Shown piece after piece: positions 1 through 12,673 of a stretch of 64,000 nt of DNA. The stretch comes from Adiantum capillus-veneris (lineage: Eukaryota > Streptophyta > Polypodiopsida > Polypodiales > Pteridaceae), in the NCBI GenBank assembly GCA_014529385.2, contig CM043962.1, forward strand, positions 47,105,098 to 47,169,097, in the 5' to 3' direction. The notes beneath the pieces are model-generated. The model was not told the DNA's origin. It did no database searches and was given only the letters and a program-made list of their open reading frames with translations. Position 1 is the first letter of the stretch. Each line of letters begins with the position of its first letter. A program made the translations under genes and the position numbers.

Positions 1-1710
1 AACATGGGGGTAGTGCAAAGAACCTCTATTTACAAGGATGTAGCAAAAGAGGGTGACTAAGTGTAAGGTGTTATAAGGGTAACCAAAACAAATTTGTGAC
101 CCTTTTTAGAGGAGGTGAAGCAAGGCCTTCTCTCCAACTGCAAGCAAGCATCTCAGAGACATGTGCCATAATGCAGGAGGCAACTTGAATACATGTGCCT
201 TTATGCAATAAGTTTTGTGATTATCATTAAAGAGATGGAATCAATTTTTGTATATTGTAAATGCAATTGAATGTATCCAATTGCATATTGTATATTGCTA
301 GATGGAATCAATTGCATATTGTATATTGTTAGATGGAATCAAATTTTTATTGTTGTAAATGCGATTGGATGGATCCAATTATAATACATAATACATCAAC
401 AAGTGTTTTTTTTTTGTATATAATGACACTTTTACTTCAATGGAACCATTCAGCTTTGATAGGGAGGTTGTGTTTTGGTTCAGTGCAAAATTCAATTTGG
501 TTGCTGCTTGATTTGCAGTGAGGATGAAATTTATGTGTGAGCTTAAAATGACAACATATTACTTGATTTTGTTTTGATATTACTAAGTCTCTTAGCACAC
601 ATGATAATTGGCATATTCTTTTAGATTCTTGAAGGTGTCAACCGTTCAAGAAATCATTTATATCAATGCATTTGAGAGGTATTTTTAAAATCTCTCTACA
701 CACTTGCTCCAACATATATTAAATGAACCCTCTTCTTTCATAAACCTATACATATTTTTCAATTTCTATTTCTAAACCTATTAAAATATAATTTTGTAAT
801 TCTTGAAAATTGAAAACCCCTCCTAGTGAACTCACATGAGACACTTAGACATTCTGAGGGTTGACCACGTTTAAATTACGTGAGTTATCAATAGTTTGCA
901 AGCTATTCATCACAAAGGACACAAGATTGTGCTATACTTAGCTTTAGATGGGAGGGAGGGAGGGGAATGAGAGCACACAAGTTTTTCGCTACCCCTCTAC
1001 ATGGAGGTTTTAATGAGGTGTGTTGCATCTATCTCTACCCATACCTCTATCTCTCAAAGCTTCCTCTAGGTCAGGAACAGTAGTGTAATTTATAGAAATT
1101 GATGTAATTTATAAAGATTGAGTTATGTCCCAAATATTTGCAATGGTTTCTTTGTCAAATCTAAAATATTAATTTAGTAAGGAAGCACTTCATTCTTACT
1201 GACCAGAGCTTATTTTCTTTTCCGCCGATAGGTTAGCTTTAAATTATGTTTAGGGTAGAAGACATATTTAGGAATTTTGGGATTTATTCAAGTCCCATTT
1301 TTAAAAGAAGTAAAGAAGAAGAAGCTATTTCATTGAGCAATTTTCACACTTGTATATAGAAATAGGCTATGAAGTGCTTGATTTTACCAAGATTCAAGTT
1401 TTAAAGTAATCTCTTTTGTAGCCAGAAAGTTAATCATTTCTATAGAACTATTATACATATTTGAGAGTTTTCATAATTCACATGACAATGTTTGAAGACA
1501 AGTTGTAAATGCTTGTGTTTTTATGTTTGAAATAGATTTGAACTCAAACTATATTGAATGTATCTAACTATATATTTACCCAAAACCACCTATTCTTTAG
1601 TATGCACTTCTAAAAGGTTAACTTTTTCATATTGTAATAGACTTCCTTGTTTTTTATCGATCATTTCTCCAATCTTGGGGTCAATAACAAAGTGCAAACT
1701 TTGCTTCAAA
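1..1710. other. AT-rich intergenic DNA, no gene seen
   Basis: No reading frame here resembles a known protein; the short frames are interrupted and of low complexity. A small direct repeat lies at about 233-380: the phrase agatggaatcaa occurs near 233, 300 and 331, and the stretch gtaaatgc.attg.atg.at is repeated about 98 bp apart. Nothing else is recognisable. Confidence 0.6.
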
Positions 1711-1719
1711 GCGTCTCCA

Positions 1720-3130
1720 ACCTGGCCAAGGGAAAAACTCCCTATTAAGAGGGCATATCTTGAATTCATTTCCTCCTCTAGATTTAGTGGAGCTTTGAAC
1801 TTATCAAGAGGGAACATTTTGAAGTTATTTCCTCCTCTAGATTTAATGGACGCTCAAACATAGAGAAAGAAAAACATTTGGTGGGTATATGTAGAGGGTC
1901 TATATTGACTTTACATCCACCCTAACTAGACATGAAAAATCCATCTTGGCAATGTAGATAGTGGGAGTGTTTCACCTTCTAGAATAGATGGAGGTTGAGT
2001 TTCTATCGCATCCAAAGGGAAACAACTCATTTAGAGAGTGCATCTCGAGGTGTTTCACACTCTAGATTGGGTGAAGGCTCAAACCCCATCCTTACAAGAA
2101 ACAATCAAACTTGGCATTGTATCTAGATTGGGTGAAGGTTCAAACCATATCCTCACAAGAAACAATCTAACGTGGCATTGTATCTAGGGTGAAGGGGTCA
2201 GTACTGAGCTAGCTAAGAGAGAGGAGCCCATATGTTGTCTATGATTATCCAATTTGAGTTTTGATGGGCGTATATGACTTGTCTTGTGCTAGACCACTTG
2301 AAATGAAAGCAGTAGCGCCAATGATGTAGCGTGAAAGAGATGTGCAGGAAAATCATCTTGTGTGTGTTTAAAAGAGGCACCTTTAAGAAGCCATATCCTC
2401 CGGGATAACGAGGACAAAAGCGCCTGCAAGGTTTGAGCCTATCTACTCGCCAATCAATGTCATACATGTAACCTATCATACTAACCACTATGCGCACGAG
2501 GAAGTTACAATACTAGTTCAAAATCAGCTTTTCTATTCATAGGGATGCAGCTTGGTATAAGGGCCCATCCACTTATTTCCCCCTTTACTCAAGAGGATGT
2601 TTTACCCTTTAGAAAGGATGCATATTGGAACATAAGTTTAAGCGCACCCCACCTAAAGAGAAAACAACCCATTGATAAGGTGTATGTTGACGGAGTTTCA
2701 CACTCTAGATTGGGTGGAGGCTCGAACTTAAGTTCGAACCTCACCCCATTTGAACGGGAGAAACCCCATTTATAGGATGCACCAAGAGGGTGTTTCACCC
2801 TCTAGGTTGGGTAGAGGATCAAACTTAAGTTCAGACCTCACCCATCCAAACAAGAGAAAACCCATTTATAGGGTGCGTCAAGAGGGTGTTTCACCCTCTA
2901 GGTTGGGTGAAGGCTTCAACCTAAGTTCAAACGTTCGCTTTTAAGTTCGAACCTTCACTTGATTTAGCGGAGAGACAACACATTGATAGGGTTTATCAAG
3001 AAGGTGCTTAGCCCTATAGATTGGGTGGATGCTCGAACTTAAGTTCGAGCCTCTATCCCGTTTAGAGGAGAGAGAGCCCATATAGAGGGCATTCCCCCTC
3101 AGGATAAAAGGTTCACCCGAACATGGGTGC
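1720..3130. repeat. Degenerate ~97-bp tandem repeat array
   Basis: The phrase tctag[a/g]ttgggtg recurs near 2061, 2122, 2704, 2801, 2897 and (as tatagattgggtg) 3015. Neighbouring clear units in the later part are 97 and 96 bp apart, and the last unit is expanded to about 118 bp. Each unit carries a hairpin-like segment, tttcaccctct, followed by a palindrome around gaacttaagttc. Copies at 2722-2737 (16 bp) and 3031-3050 (20 bp) are perfect palindromes. Less regular relatives (cctcctctagattta) reach back to about 1720. No long open frame crosses the array, so it looks like a decaying non-coding satellite. Confidence 0.7.
2061..2182. repeat. 61-bp tandem duplication
   Basis: Two adjacent units begin tctagattgggtgaagg at 2061 and 2122, each 61 bp, and end in tggcattgta. 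A third unit starts at 2183 but diverges after a few bases. They differ at only a handful of positions, so this duplication is younger than the surrounding degenerate array. Confidence 0.85.
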
Positions 3131-3453
3131 ACATGACATGGCATAATCTGATTGGCTAAAAGGTGCATCGGGTCTGGAGGAAGTGTGGCACTGAGCAAAA
3201 GTGGCAAGAGAGCATGAAACCTTCTTCAATAGATGTTGAAACTTCCACTGTCGCCTCAAGCAATGTAATCCTAATTCTTGCTTCTATTATCACACTAACG
3301 CTTCTCCTCAACCTTATAGTGGCCCCTTGACCACCATCTAGTATAGGGACTTTATCATACTGTCGGATCACTTTTGTTAGCCCAACTATGCTCAACCGTC
3401 ACATGTGATGATGATGTATAGCTGGTTGGGGTGGGTGTTTGGCTCCATGATGA

Positions 3454-3915
3454 AAAACGTGGCATAAATATCAAGGCCGAAAATTGTGGCCTAGTCAGGA
3501 AGCTCCACTTCAACAGAAACCATCAACTGCAGGAGCGCCTCAAGCTCCACTTCAACAGAGCCCATCAACTGCAGCAGCAGCGCCTCAAGCTCCACTTCAA
3601 CAGAGCCCATCAACTGCAGCAGCAGCACCTCAAGCTTTTATATCGTGTCCCTAGCCAGCCAACTGCACATTTCCTAGCGCCACCGCCCAGTAGCTTCTTG
3701 ACATCGTGGACCACTACAGGTCCTCGAGATTGGCACTGGACCTCGGGAAACCCAATTGCACCTCCTCCATAAGCGCTCAAAGCCACACTGGTCGTGTCCT
3801 TGGACACAATCTTGCCTCAAACATACCAGCTCTCTGCACCGCATCCACCTCTACCCATTCTCATCATCATGGTGATGATGCCGCAGCAAGTAGAAAAGAA
3901 CCACACCTAGCATGA
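3454..3915 (+). pseudogene. Decayed Ala/Pro/Ser-rich reading frame with three 42-45-bp repeats
   Basis: Frame 3454-3651 reads a short lead and then three repeats of the type APLQQSPSTAAAAPQ (units at 3501-3542, 3543-3587 and 3588-3632), ending in a stop after FISCP. An overlapping frame starting at 3431 reads the same repeats as LHFNRAHQLQQQ and runs on to 3772. The Ala/Pro frame looks the more natural, because such low-complexity linkers are common in gag and regulatory proteins and the repeat length is a multiple of three. Downstream, Pro/His-rich codons continue to about 3915 with stops. No family is recognised. This could be a dead gene fragment or a chance coding-like satellite. Confidence 0.35.
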
Positions 3916-4231
3916 TCCAAAGCAAGCTCAAGAAGGTATTGATGACGCAGCTGCAATAGCTAGCTGCGGACATCACAACTAACGACACCATATAAGGTTC
4001 TTTCTCATTCTCCGTCAAGTTCAAATTTTGAAATTGACGGACTTGTTGCAATAGTATTATTTTATTGATTTATTTATGTGTACCCCATATTAGTCTCGCT
4101 CTATATTTTCTGGGACTTCTTTCAGTCACACAATCTCAGCTCAAATTCAAGAGATGAAGATTATTTGCATCAAAGGCTGCATGATGCACCTAATTTCCTG
4201 ATTTATCTTTTTAACTAAGAGTAGTTTTCAT

Positions 4232-4505
4232 AAAGAATTGCTTACTCCCACCTGTATCAGAAGAAGCCGCAATTTGCCTTCAAGGCTCGATCCAAAGTTC
4301 GATCCAAAGCCACATTTTGCTTCAACACTCGATCCAAAGTTTGACCCAACAAGTCAAAAAATTGCAGCTAGCATTGAAAGCATAAAGAGTTTTTTTAAAA
4401 AAGAATTGCTTACTCCGACCTGCTTCAAAAGAAAGCCGCATTTTGCCTTCAAGGCTCGATCCAAAGTTCGACCCAGCAAGCCAAAAACTTGGAGCTAGCA
4501 TTAAA
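4232..4505. repeat. Direct repeat, period ~168 bp
   Basis: The segment aaagaattgcttactcc.acctg is followed by aag.cgca.tttgccttcaaggctcgatccaaagttcg. It occurs from 4232 and again from 4400. The first unit contains an extra internal copy of the ctcgatccaaagtt phrase. Non-coding; origin unknown. Confidence 0.7.
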
Positions 4506-6400
4506 CATTGAGCCATTGGAGGAGATTGGAGACTGACTTGAAGAGTGAACACAATCAAGTGAGGAGGTTGTAGCTCAATTTCAGGGATGTTCAGACTACA
4601 CACGCCCCTGATTGCACTTTTCCACCTTCTTACTTTCACCAATGCAGGAAGTTCCATGGAAAAATTCACATTGCAGAAGCCATGCAATGGAAGTTTATCC
4701 ACCAACTGGTACGTACAGTAGATGTTGATTGGCTGTAGCAGGTTGTCCCTTTCATGGGCAATTGGACCAGGCCAGAAGGAGGCTACAAGAACTTGGGCTC
4801 AAGTCGGCACACCATGCAAGTATTACGACCACTTGGGCATGCATAGTGTGAATTGCAAAAGTGTGATCACAACGGCTCGTTGCTCCACATCAGCATCCCA
4901 TATGCAGTCTGAATGCTTCCTTAGGCTTCAACTCTTGGGGTTGGAGTGCAAGCTAGAGCTTGAGCCTTAGAGTGTCGAGGCCAAAATTAGCAAAGTTCAA
5001 AATTGACATATAGACGAGTGAGGTTGAAGATCAAGGTAAAATTTGGGCCTTTGAGTCATCTGTTGGTTTCATCACTCTTCATGCAAGAGCTAGCCACCAA
5101 AAATGTTTCTAGCTCAAGCATGCCCTTGAGATGTAATGTCAACATGTGGCATAGTGCCTCCCTTCTTCATGGACCACAATGATATGGAGTGGTTTAGCTA
5201 TGTGTGACTAGGAACATCACAAAAATCTAAGTAGCCGTTAACAAAACCTTTCACAAATGTATTGTAAGAGCTTACTTTTTAGCTCTCTTTTCATTTGGAA
5301 TTAAATATGGAAGTTTTTGTACGAACGAAGTGCATTGTCCTAGCACTATTTCTTGTGTTGTGGATCTTCCAAATAAACCAAGAACCATCTCTTCTATAGT
5401 TTTGTTTTAAAAGCTTCCTTTCTTTTGACACCATTGTGTTGGAAGAGCTTTCTTTCTTGCTTTCTTTACATTTCAAAAATGTTTTAGGAATTCCTAGTAG
5501 AACTACTTTTTTGTAGCTCTATTGCTTGTGTCTTGGGTTTTCCAACTTAACAAACAAAAGGAGGGCCCATTACTATCTATGCATGCATTTATCCTTAAGA
5601 ACAACTCTCCATTTTCCTTGAAGGTCTAGTTGGAGATAAGTTTGCATGAAATGTTTCTAAGCTTTCAAATTCTTCTCTAATTCTTTAGGCTTTATGGTGT
5701 CTGTGTGTGCAGGGGTGGAAAATCCCCTCTTCTCAAATGTGTGATTCTTCTCACAATCTTACAACGCAACCTAGCACTATGCCATCTCTCCTCTACAACT
5801 TGATACCAATGGTTGACAATAGTGCAACTTACCACCACAATGCTATCTCTCCTCTAGACCTTAATACCAATGGTTCACAATAGAGCAACCTAGCACAATG
5901 CAACAAACAATGAAGAGCTTGGCTCACAAAAATGGTCCCAAAATTGTGCATTTTTCCCAAAATTCATAAATATGTGTTGTAGCCTTAATATGGTCATCCT
6001 TCAAGATCCATTTTTTGGGCTTCCCTAGTTTCAAAAAAGGATGTAATTGTTAGCCTTTATCCAAGATCACAACGTTATTACACTCCAAGCCTATCGCAGA
6101 GAAAAGCTAAGTTCTCAAATGAACTTAACTTTCACCAAAATGGCCTAACATTGTCGTCATACTCACAATTGTGAGTGATATAGTTGTATTATCTCAAAGA
6201 AGAAATTACATTGAGCCTCAAACACAGCCTATGCCTATGCCTTGAGGAGCCAAAAGATACAATAGGGTGTTGACTCCAGCCTTTTCTTAGCCACTTCTAT
6301 AAATTCACTACAAATGTGTTTTGACGGGAAGTTGGAAGCCCATATTTAACACTTTCTCTGATTTCAAAGAGTGTTTGCTTCCACTATTCAGAGTCTTTGT
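4506..6400. other. Intergenic, no gene seen; one 61-bp duplication
   Basis: Nothing recognisably coding. The stretch 5700-5905 is built from repeats of atctctcctct..ac..taataccaatggtt, annotated separately. The right part, from roughly 5900, may be the worn 3' tail of the minus-strand LINE that lies beyond it, but I could not align it. Confidence 0.5.
5784..5905. repeat. 61-bp tandem duplication
   Basis: Units start with atctctcctcta at 5784 and 5845, exactly 61 bp apart, and share taccaatggtt.acaatag.gcaac. A worn partial copy precedes them. The embedded ataccaat is the reverse of the start of a plant tRNA-iMet primer site (attggtat), but the match is too short to call a primer-binding site. 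Confidence 0.75.
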
Positions 6401-8790
6401 GTTTTCCAAAAAAGAGAATCCATTCCTTGCTTTTCAGTATGATTTCTTCAAACTTGACTATTGTCATTGGGTTTCTTTTGAATACTCAAAGGTTTATTGA
6501 TTTCCAAGTTTGTTTGAGATAAAAATTGCGGATACTCTATGTGAAACCTGAATGGCTTGGTTCTTGAAAATATTTCCTACTAGAATTAGATCATTCTTGA
6601 TGAAGTGGATCTTCCAAGTCTTTTAAACCAATGTACTTTGTACTTAAGCTTGATGTAGGTTATCTTTATTTGTGGTAGAGAAAAATTCCTATTTTTTGGG
6701 CCAATGCTAGATTTTCCAATTAAAATCTGGCTCGCCAAAACAATATTCAAACCATCAACCACTTTGTTGATAGTATTGGGAAGCCAAATGGTCTACTCCT
6801 TTCCAATCAATGCTGCTCTAGATGGATTACTCCTTTGTTCATTTTTTTTGTCTATATCTCTCTATAAAGGCCTTAGTGGCATGCCTCCTCCAAGAGGGCC
6901 AATGTGTACTGTAGCCTAGTGAGCCACAATAGGTATCTTTGAAATTATTTCTCCAAAAGAAACATTTCACAGGCTTCAGGAACTCTTTCTAGTTTCATTT
7001 ATTAATCTTGAAGGTTGGGGAGAAGAAGGAAAAGTATGGATCATGAACAAATTGACTACCTTTGCTCTATTGTGGAGGGGAAGCAGAACACATTCCCATC
7101 TTTTCATCTTGCTGCTAAGTTTGTCCATAACCTACTGAAACCTTTGTTTGTCAGATATTCCTACAACTAGCGGGGCCCCAAGGTTGCAAAACATTGTTCC
7201 TTTAGAGACAACTTCACCCCACCAATTAGACGAGGAAAAAGAATTGTTCTTTGAACACCATATTAGTAAATTCAAGAATTTCCCAATTCCCACTTTTAGA
7301 AAGAGCTTAAGATTTGATAGCATGGTCAAACCTCACACAAAGTTTTGAGAGCATGGCTTGAAATTTATTTTCAAGTACTACCTTGTGGAAGGCTTTGGTC
7401 TTAAAAAAATATTGGCCAAATCTTCAAAACATTAGTGATTCTCAAATTGGGTCCAAAGTCTTAAACTCTATAATATGGAGTTTTTGAGATGGATACTAGC
7501 CTCGGCTTCTCTTTGTTGCATATAGAGCCTACAATTGTGGCAACTATTGGACTATCTCTAGTGCATTTCCAAGAATTTGTGTGATTTCTTCAAAAATAGC
7601 AAGTAATCATCAACAAAGAGTTTGTCCAGGAGTTGTTTGTCATTGGGGAGAGAGAGACCTTGAATGACCCCTTTCTTAGCGCTTTTCTCAAGCATGGTAG
7701 ATAGGGGGTGGGAGCCAATCACAAAGAATAGAGGGGCAGAGGGCAGGTTTGTTTGATTGATCTTTTGGCTTCAAAGGCTCCCACAACTCTGTTGTTAAAG
7801 AGCAGTTTTGAAGAGCTGCATATTCCTAGGGTGTGAACCATGTGAATCATATGGGGTCCAAATCCCAGAGTCTTCATGACTTCTTCTAAGTATGACCAAA
7901 ATACTTGATCACAAGCTTTGTCAAGGTCAAGGTAGAGAAGTGTCTAGAGTTTCAAATGATGGGTCCCGTGGAAGCACACATGCTCATGATTTGTTGTGAG
8001 ATACAATGGGCTTAAACTAAACTATATAGAACCCTTTGGTTAAATATTGTACAAAATCTATTGATCCATCCTGATTCAGAGCTCCTGGGCCGTACATCCA
8101 ATTTATACGTTCAACCTATGGTAGTACCTTTCCCATGAAACCAAATACCAACATTGAGCTGCCATCTTGGTCAATGCTACTTGCATGCATTTTCAATCTC
8201 TACTTGTTGTGGTATGGTTTTCTATAATTCTTGGAAGGCCTTGTCAGGTTTGGTGATGTCCATGGTAGTGGGTGTTGCGTCTACTTCCTTGAAGGACCTC
8301 TTATTAGGCTTGAATTCTCCTTGTGCTAGCTTACCTTGAAGCGCTAAATTTCTATTTCCAGGTGTGATTTCTGCTCTTTTAGCTCCACTAACTTCCTGCA
8401 CACGATGTCCTTTCACTTCAACCCAACAAATTTAGGGTTGCATGGCCCCTTGGTCCCTCTTTTGGAGTCAGTGCCTATCAAACCAAGTGTTTCGCTAATA
8501 GCCTTGTCTCGCGAGGCCACTTCTGCATAAGAGAGCTTGCTTATCATCATGTGAACTCTTAACTCCAAATTGTTGTTGTATCTATTGGTTTGTTTGGGCA
8601 CTTCCATCCTTGTGGGAGGGGGGCGGTGGTGGTGGCAATTGTATAGGTCTTACTGGGTCTATATATGTACAGTTTTGGTTGTATGGTGTTGCTTGTACTT
8701 GGGTTTGGGGATGTTCTGTTAGTTTGCTGATGTAACTATTTTTGTGGTCTCCATGGCTCATTTTGTGCATGGAGGTGATGTATGGTTTTT
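6400..8790 (-). pseudogene. L1-like LINE remnant (ORF1 piece, reverse transcriptase)
   Basis: Read on the minus strand, this is a plant L1-type non-LTR element broken by many stops and frameshifts. From high to low coordinates: a Pro-rich and basic ORF1-like region (8770-8222, with KLSYAEVASR); an RT finger/palm piece at about 7950-7750 (LDLDKACDQVFWSYLEEV, then LGFGPHMI); the catalytic LFVDDYLLFL with FVDD at 7606-7617; and a thumb region at about 7190-7080 (KQRFQ.VMDKLSSKMKRWE). A degraded zf-RVT-like tail follows near 6900. Intact L1 proteins hold FADD at the catalytic site, so Val replaces Ala here. The endonuclease is not recognisable. The element is long dead; its ends and target duplication were not found. 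Confidence 0.75.
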
Positions 8791-8940
8791 ATTAATTTAA
8801 TTCAACTCACTCAGTTGAATGAGCATTGCAAAACAAGATGAGTACTCACGATGATGGCCTACAAAATGAATGGAGCAAGGAGAGGCATGGAGACATTTAC
8901 TATCCAAGGCATGCACACGAGCCCACGTGTGGTTTTGTTG

Positions 8941-8953
8941 TGTGTGTGTGTGG

Positions 8954-9024
<71 letters not shown>
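8941..9024. repeat. (TG)n-(GA)n compound microsatellite
   Basis: About six TG units, a short G run, then about 35 uninterrupted GA units. It creates spurious Arg/Glu and Ser/Leu frames on both strands that are not genes. Confidence 0.95.
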
Positions 9025-9027
<3 letters not shown>

Positions 9028-9712
9028 TCCATAGCAAAGCCTAGCACTAAAGGAAGCATTAAATCATAAAAATTGGCACAAAAATAATTTAATTGATAGG
9101 CAATATGCACCAAAGAAGATGGAAATAATTAACACAATATCAACTTGTCGTAACTCCAATATAAAACTCACATTGTGAAGTTTTCATGCCCATTATACAA
9201 TATAATAAAAGCTCAGATTCACTCATGGCAATCATCGACACGACTATAACCATCAACTTCAGCATGCATAGTATTGACTAGTTAAACTACATCATCACTA
9301 ACGTTGTTAATGCCCAATAGTGGAGTTGATGACATACACACATGCAGACACACACATCAATACCTATCTTCACGTCCCACCAAGGAGGACGTTCAAAAGA
9401 TTGTAGGTGATGAATCCTCAACACAATGAGAGTGTCAAAGTTTAGAATGTCATGATTTCAAATGCAAGATTGTCAAAAGAAATATATGCCATCATCAAGC
9501 CATCTCTTGACACTCTTGAGACACCTCCTCAGTAGGGTTGGTGAGACATACTTTCCCATGAAAATTCTTCCTATTCATCCCAACTCATGTTAGTAAATAC
9601 CACAGCTCAAATGGCCAAGCATGTTGAAACAGTACTTCATCGAAGGGGTCACTGGAGCATGCTTTCTCTTGATAGTTCTTTGCATCCCGTATACCTAGAT
9701 ATGTTTTTAAAC
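9025..9712. other. Intergenic, nothing recognised
   Basis: Open frames are short, and no protein family or repeat structure is visible. Confidence 0.5.
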
Positions 9713-9880
9713 ACTACCAATGGCCAACCTTTGTTTGCTTATCATATACCCCTTGCTTACATGCGCTCTATCAACCATCATTGACCCTTCTATCCCACTA
9801 CCAATGGCCAACCTTTGTTTGCTTATCATATACCCCTTGCTTACATGCGCTCTATCAACCATCATTGACCCTTCTATCCC
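9713..9880. repeat. 84-bp perfect tandem duplication
   Basis: Two apparently identical 84-bp units start with actaccaatggccaacc at 9713 and 9797. Since 84 is a multiple of three, short frames run through both copies on each strand, but none resembles a known protein. The identity of the copies implies a recent event. Confidence 0.9.
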
Positions 9881-10577
9881 ACTTGATCTACCTTCCCTAT
9901 ATTGATATAAATGCAACACCTTAGAGACTTAGAGTTTGAAGTTTGGACTTCCACTATAACAATTGTGATCATTGGAAATTTTTCACCCCCATATGTATGT
10001 CGTCATACGTACCATAACTCATCAATAGTTGCACCCATGTTTAGCTCTACTTAGTGTGCTCTGATATAAATATTGTATTCATTGTCAATCATCCCCACCT
10101 AGCCATTACCATGCAAGGTTTGAGCATATTTTCCCACGGGTGTTTTTTAGTTGGCAAAAGTGGAGGCAACTTCTATTTCAAACACAATCCTTTGTATGAG
10201 CTGCAGAAAGCAATTGACTAGAGCCTGACTAGAGCCAAGCATCCAGTATGGGTGTAGTGCAACCCCTCTCCCACGTCCCCATGCTAATTGCGTCAGGCGT
10301 TGACCTTTGCCCTGAGTCACTCTCCACTCTACCTGCATCACATGCTACTGCTTGGTCATTAGGTTTCCCTTGTTAGTCATCATATTGCTACCACACACCA
10401 AACCTGCCCTAGATTGCGCTTTTCAATGAACCTACTTTTCCGTGATGTCGCCTCCTCAACCTTCCCATTCCTGCCTTGTGTGATGCTCTGCCTTGCTCAT
10501 TCCAGCCTCCTAGGCCTGCTATCGATGCTACACGAACATCCCCGACCTTTCCATACTCTCTCCTGTCATAAGTTAGG

Positions 10578-10627
<50 letters not shown>

Positions 10628-12100
10628 GAGGATCTCCAACAACATTTAACCGTGTGTGAGAATGGTGCACAAATAATCCAGAGCTTCATTCGAGATTTTG
10701 TAACCCTATGCGAAGTAGCTACAGACAACACATGCCGATTAATACTAAGCTATAGATGGGAGTGCACACTCAATAAGTGCCACAAAGCTCCCATGTCAAC
10801 ACACATGGCAAAGTACCTTGAATTCTGCTTCTCGAATTAACGCAACACCACATGTGTATGTGGTGAATCACTCCTGGATAAGTGTTGAAAGCTTAGGAAT
10901 GCTTCTAATTGAATGTTGTGAATCAAAATGCTCATGTGGCAAGTGGAATCAACAAGTGAACTACAACAAACCACAAGAAGTCACGTAGACATCCATGGCT
11001 CGTCTGCAGCACTGTGTGCCCAACACACAATACATGGGGAATAAGCATACGTGGGGAACTGAAGTCCCATTGCATAGGGACGACGATAGCAACAAATGGG
11101 AAAGCCAACGCTAGTGTGCAGCAACAGTGCATAAGGAATAAGCATGTACAACAACACGCTTGTGAACAACAATATGTAGTAAATGGGAAAGCGAGCACAC
11201 GTTCAATCATCTCCTGATTACAAGAAAGTCCTTAAATGCAAGGAAAGGAAGAGAAATAAACTACTCGCCAAACCAAGACAGATATCGAATGCCCAAAATT
11301 GCACGATCTTCACCCATAGTGCACTAAAGCCTTTAGCAGGGGAAAAAAAGAGGATAAATGGAACTAAAGATATCTATGGTTTGGAAAGTAACCATAAGCC
11401 TTTACAATACATTCGGACACCTAGCTTGTGTCTTAATTGTCCCTTCTAAACAATGTGAAAAGTTGCACAATGTGTGTGTATGTGTGATTTAAAATAATTC
11501 AAGATATCACCTAAGGGCATGGATCTTCGCATAGGCAACCAAACTTATGCCACATGTAGAGAGAAACGTGGTGCTTTTGTCATATGTTTATTTTGACAAA
11601 AATCACCCGCGATATGCCTCTAAATGGGCTACTCTAACCCTAGCGAAAAGTTGAGAAAAAAAGGACTTTAAACAACTTTACCAAAAATATTTGTCGAAAA
11701 AGAGAGAGGAAATAGACACCAAAGTTGACAATGACTAGGCAAGTTGCACAATTTTCACTCTTATTAACAACCTAATTGTCTCGTTTCTAGGTGGTGCATT
11801 ACAGAAGCCTTGTCTTCGCATTCCTTTGCAAGTGCAACAAAAGCCTTTATTCTATGAAAAGACGGAAAGATCGAACAATTTTTGGATCTATCTTTTGGGA
11901 ACGAGAGTATAACTTGATCTTTTTTTTCTTTTTGGTTTTGGGTTTTGTTTGTTTTTTGCCAAGAAGGCCGTAGGGAAGTGGTAGAGAAAACGTGCAATTC
12001 TTGATTGCACTTATCACCATTTCCCATGTCACCATCACATTAACTTTGAATAAGGAAAATGTTTAATTGAGAAATGACCTGAATGTGAGTGTGTGTGTGG
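9881..12100. other. Intergenic, no gene seen
   Basis: Only microsatellites stand out, such as (GA)n at 10579-10630. Short frames at 10930-11220 are low in complexity and contradictory between strands. No recognised gene. Confidence 0.5.
10579..10630. repeat. (GA)n microsatellite
   Basis: About 25 GA units with one GACA interruption near 10619. Confidence 0.95.
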
Positions 12101-12106
12101 GGCGCG

Positions 12107-12122
12107 TACACACACACACACA

Positions 12123-12174
<52 letters not shown>

Positions 12175-12175
12175 C
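12107..12175. repeat. (AC)n-(CT)n compound microsatellite
   Basis: A short AC run is joined through catgcat to a CT run with two imperfections. Confidence 0.95.
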
Positions 12176-12482
12176 CTCCATCAAAGTGTTCGGGAAATAT
12201 CATTTTTCAGACATACAAACTCTTTTTCTTGAATTTGCCAAGAGAAAATTTTTAAAAATTAGATTTATTTTTCAAGTTTTTACACTATTTTTTTCTATTT
12301 TGAGATGGAATTTCTCCTTTTTCTCTTGCTCTCAACCGACAGTTTTGAAATTGAAAATGACACAATATAAAGCTGAGACACATTTTTTCCGAACACTATC
12401 AATTAACATGTCAAATGTCTCACTCAATTTATTACAACAAAAAATGTTGCCTTCTTGAGGCCATCGTGAAGTCTTCACCTTG

Positions 12483-12544
12483 TTTTTTTTTTTTTTGGGG
12501 GGGGGGGGAGGGTTGGTGGTGGTAGAAGAAGAAGAAGAAGAAGA
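12483..12544. repeat. T-run / G-run / (GAA)n low-complexity tract
   Basis: About 14 T, then about 12 G, then GGTTGGTGGTGG and a GAA/AGA run. The G-run plus GGTTGG..GG has the look of a G-quadruplex-forming strand. Confidence 0.8.
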
Positions 12545-12673
12545 GAATTTTAATGTCGTAGAAAACTATCCCAAGAGACCTTAAAGATCCATCCAACAAG
12601 GAGACATTACATTGATGTGTCACATATGCATGCTTATCATGTGCTTCTAAGTATGCATGTGCTCAAGAGGTGC

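Noticed and set aside
5795-5880. Reverse tRNA-iMet primer site (ataccaatggtt) twice near 5.8 kb
   Set aside because: Only about eight bases agree with the primer site, no LTR is seen beside it, and it is part of a 61-bp tandem duplication.
8826-9113. Open frames of Arg/Glu or Ser/Leu repeats on both strands at every GA/CT microsatellite
   Set aside because: They are translations of dinucleotide runs in all phases, with no non-repetitive conserved part; the same happens at 10409, 13725, 14841, 17008, 22336, 35310, 44209 and 56825.
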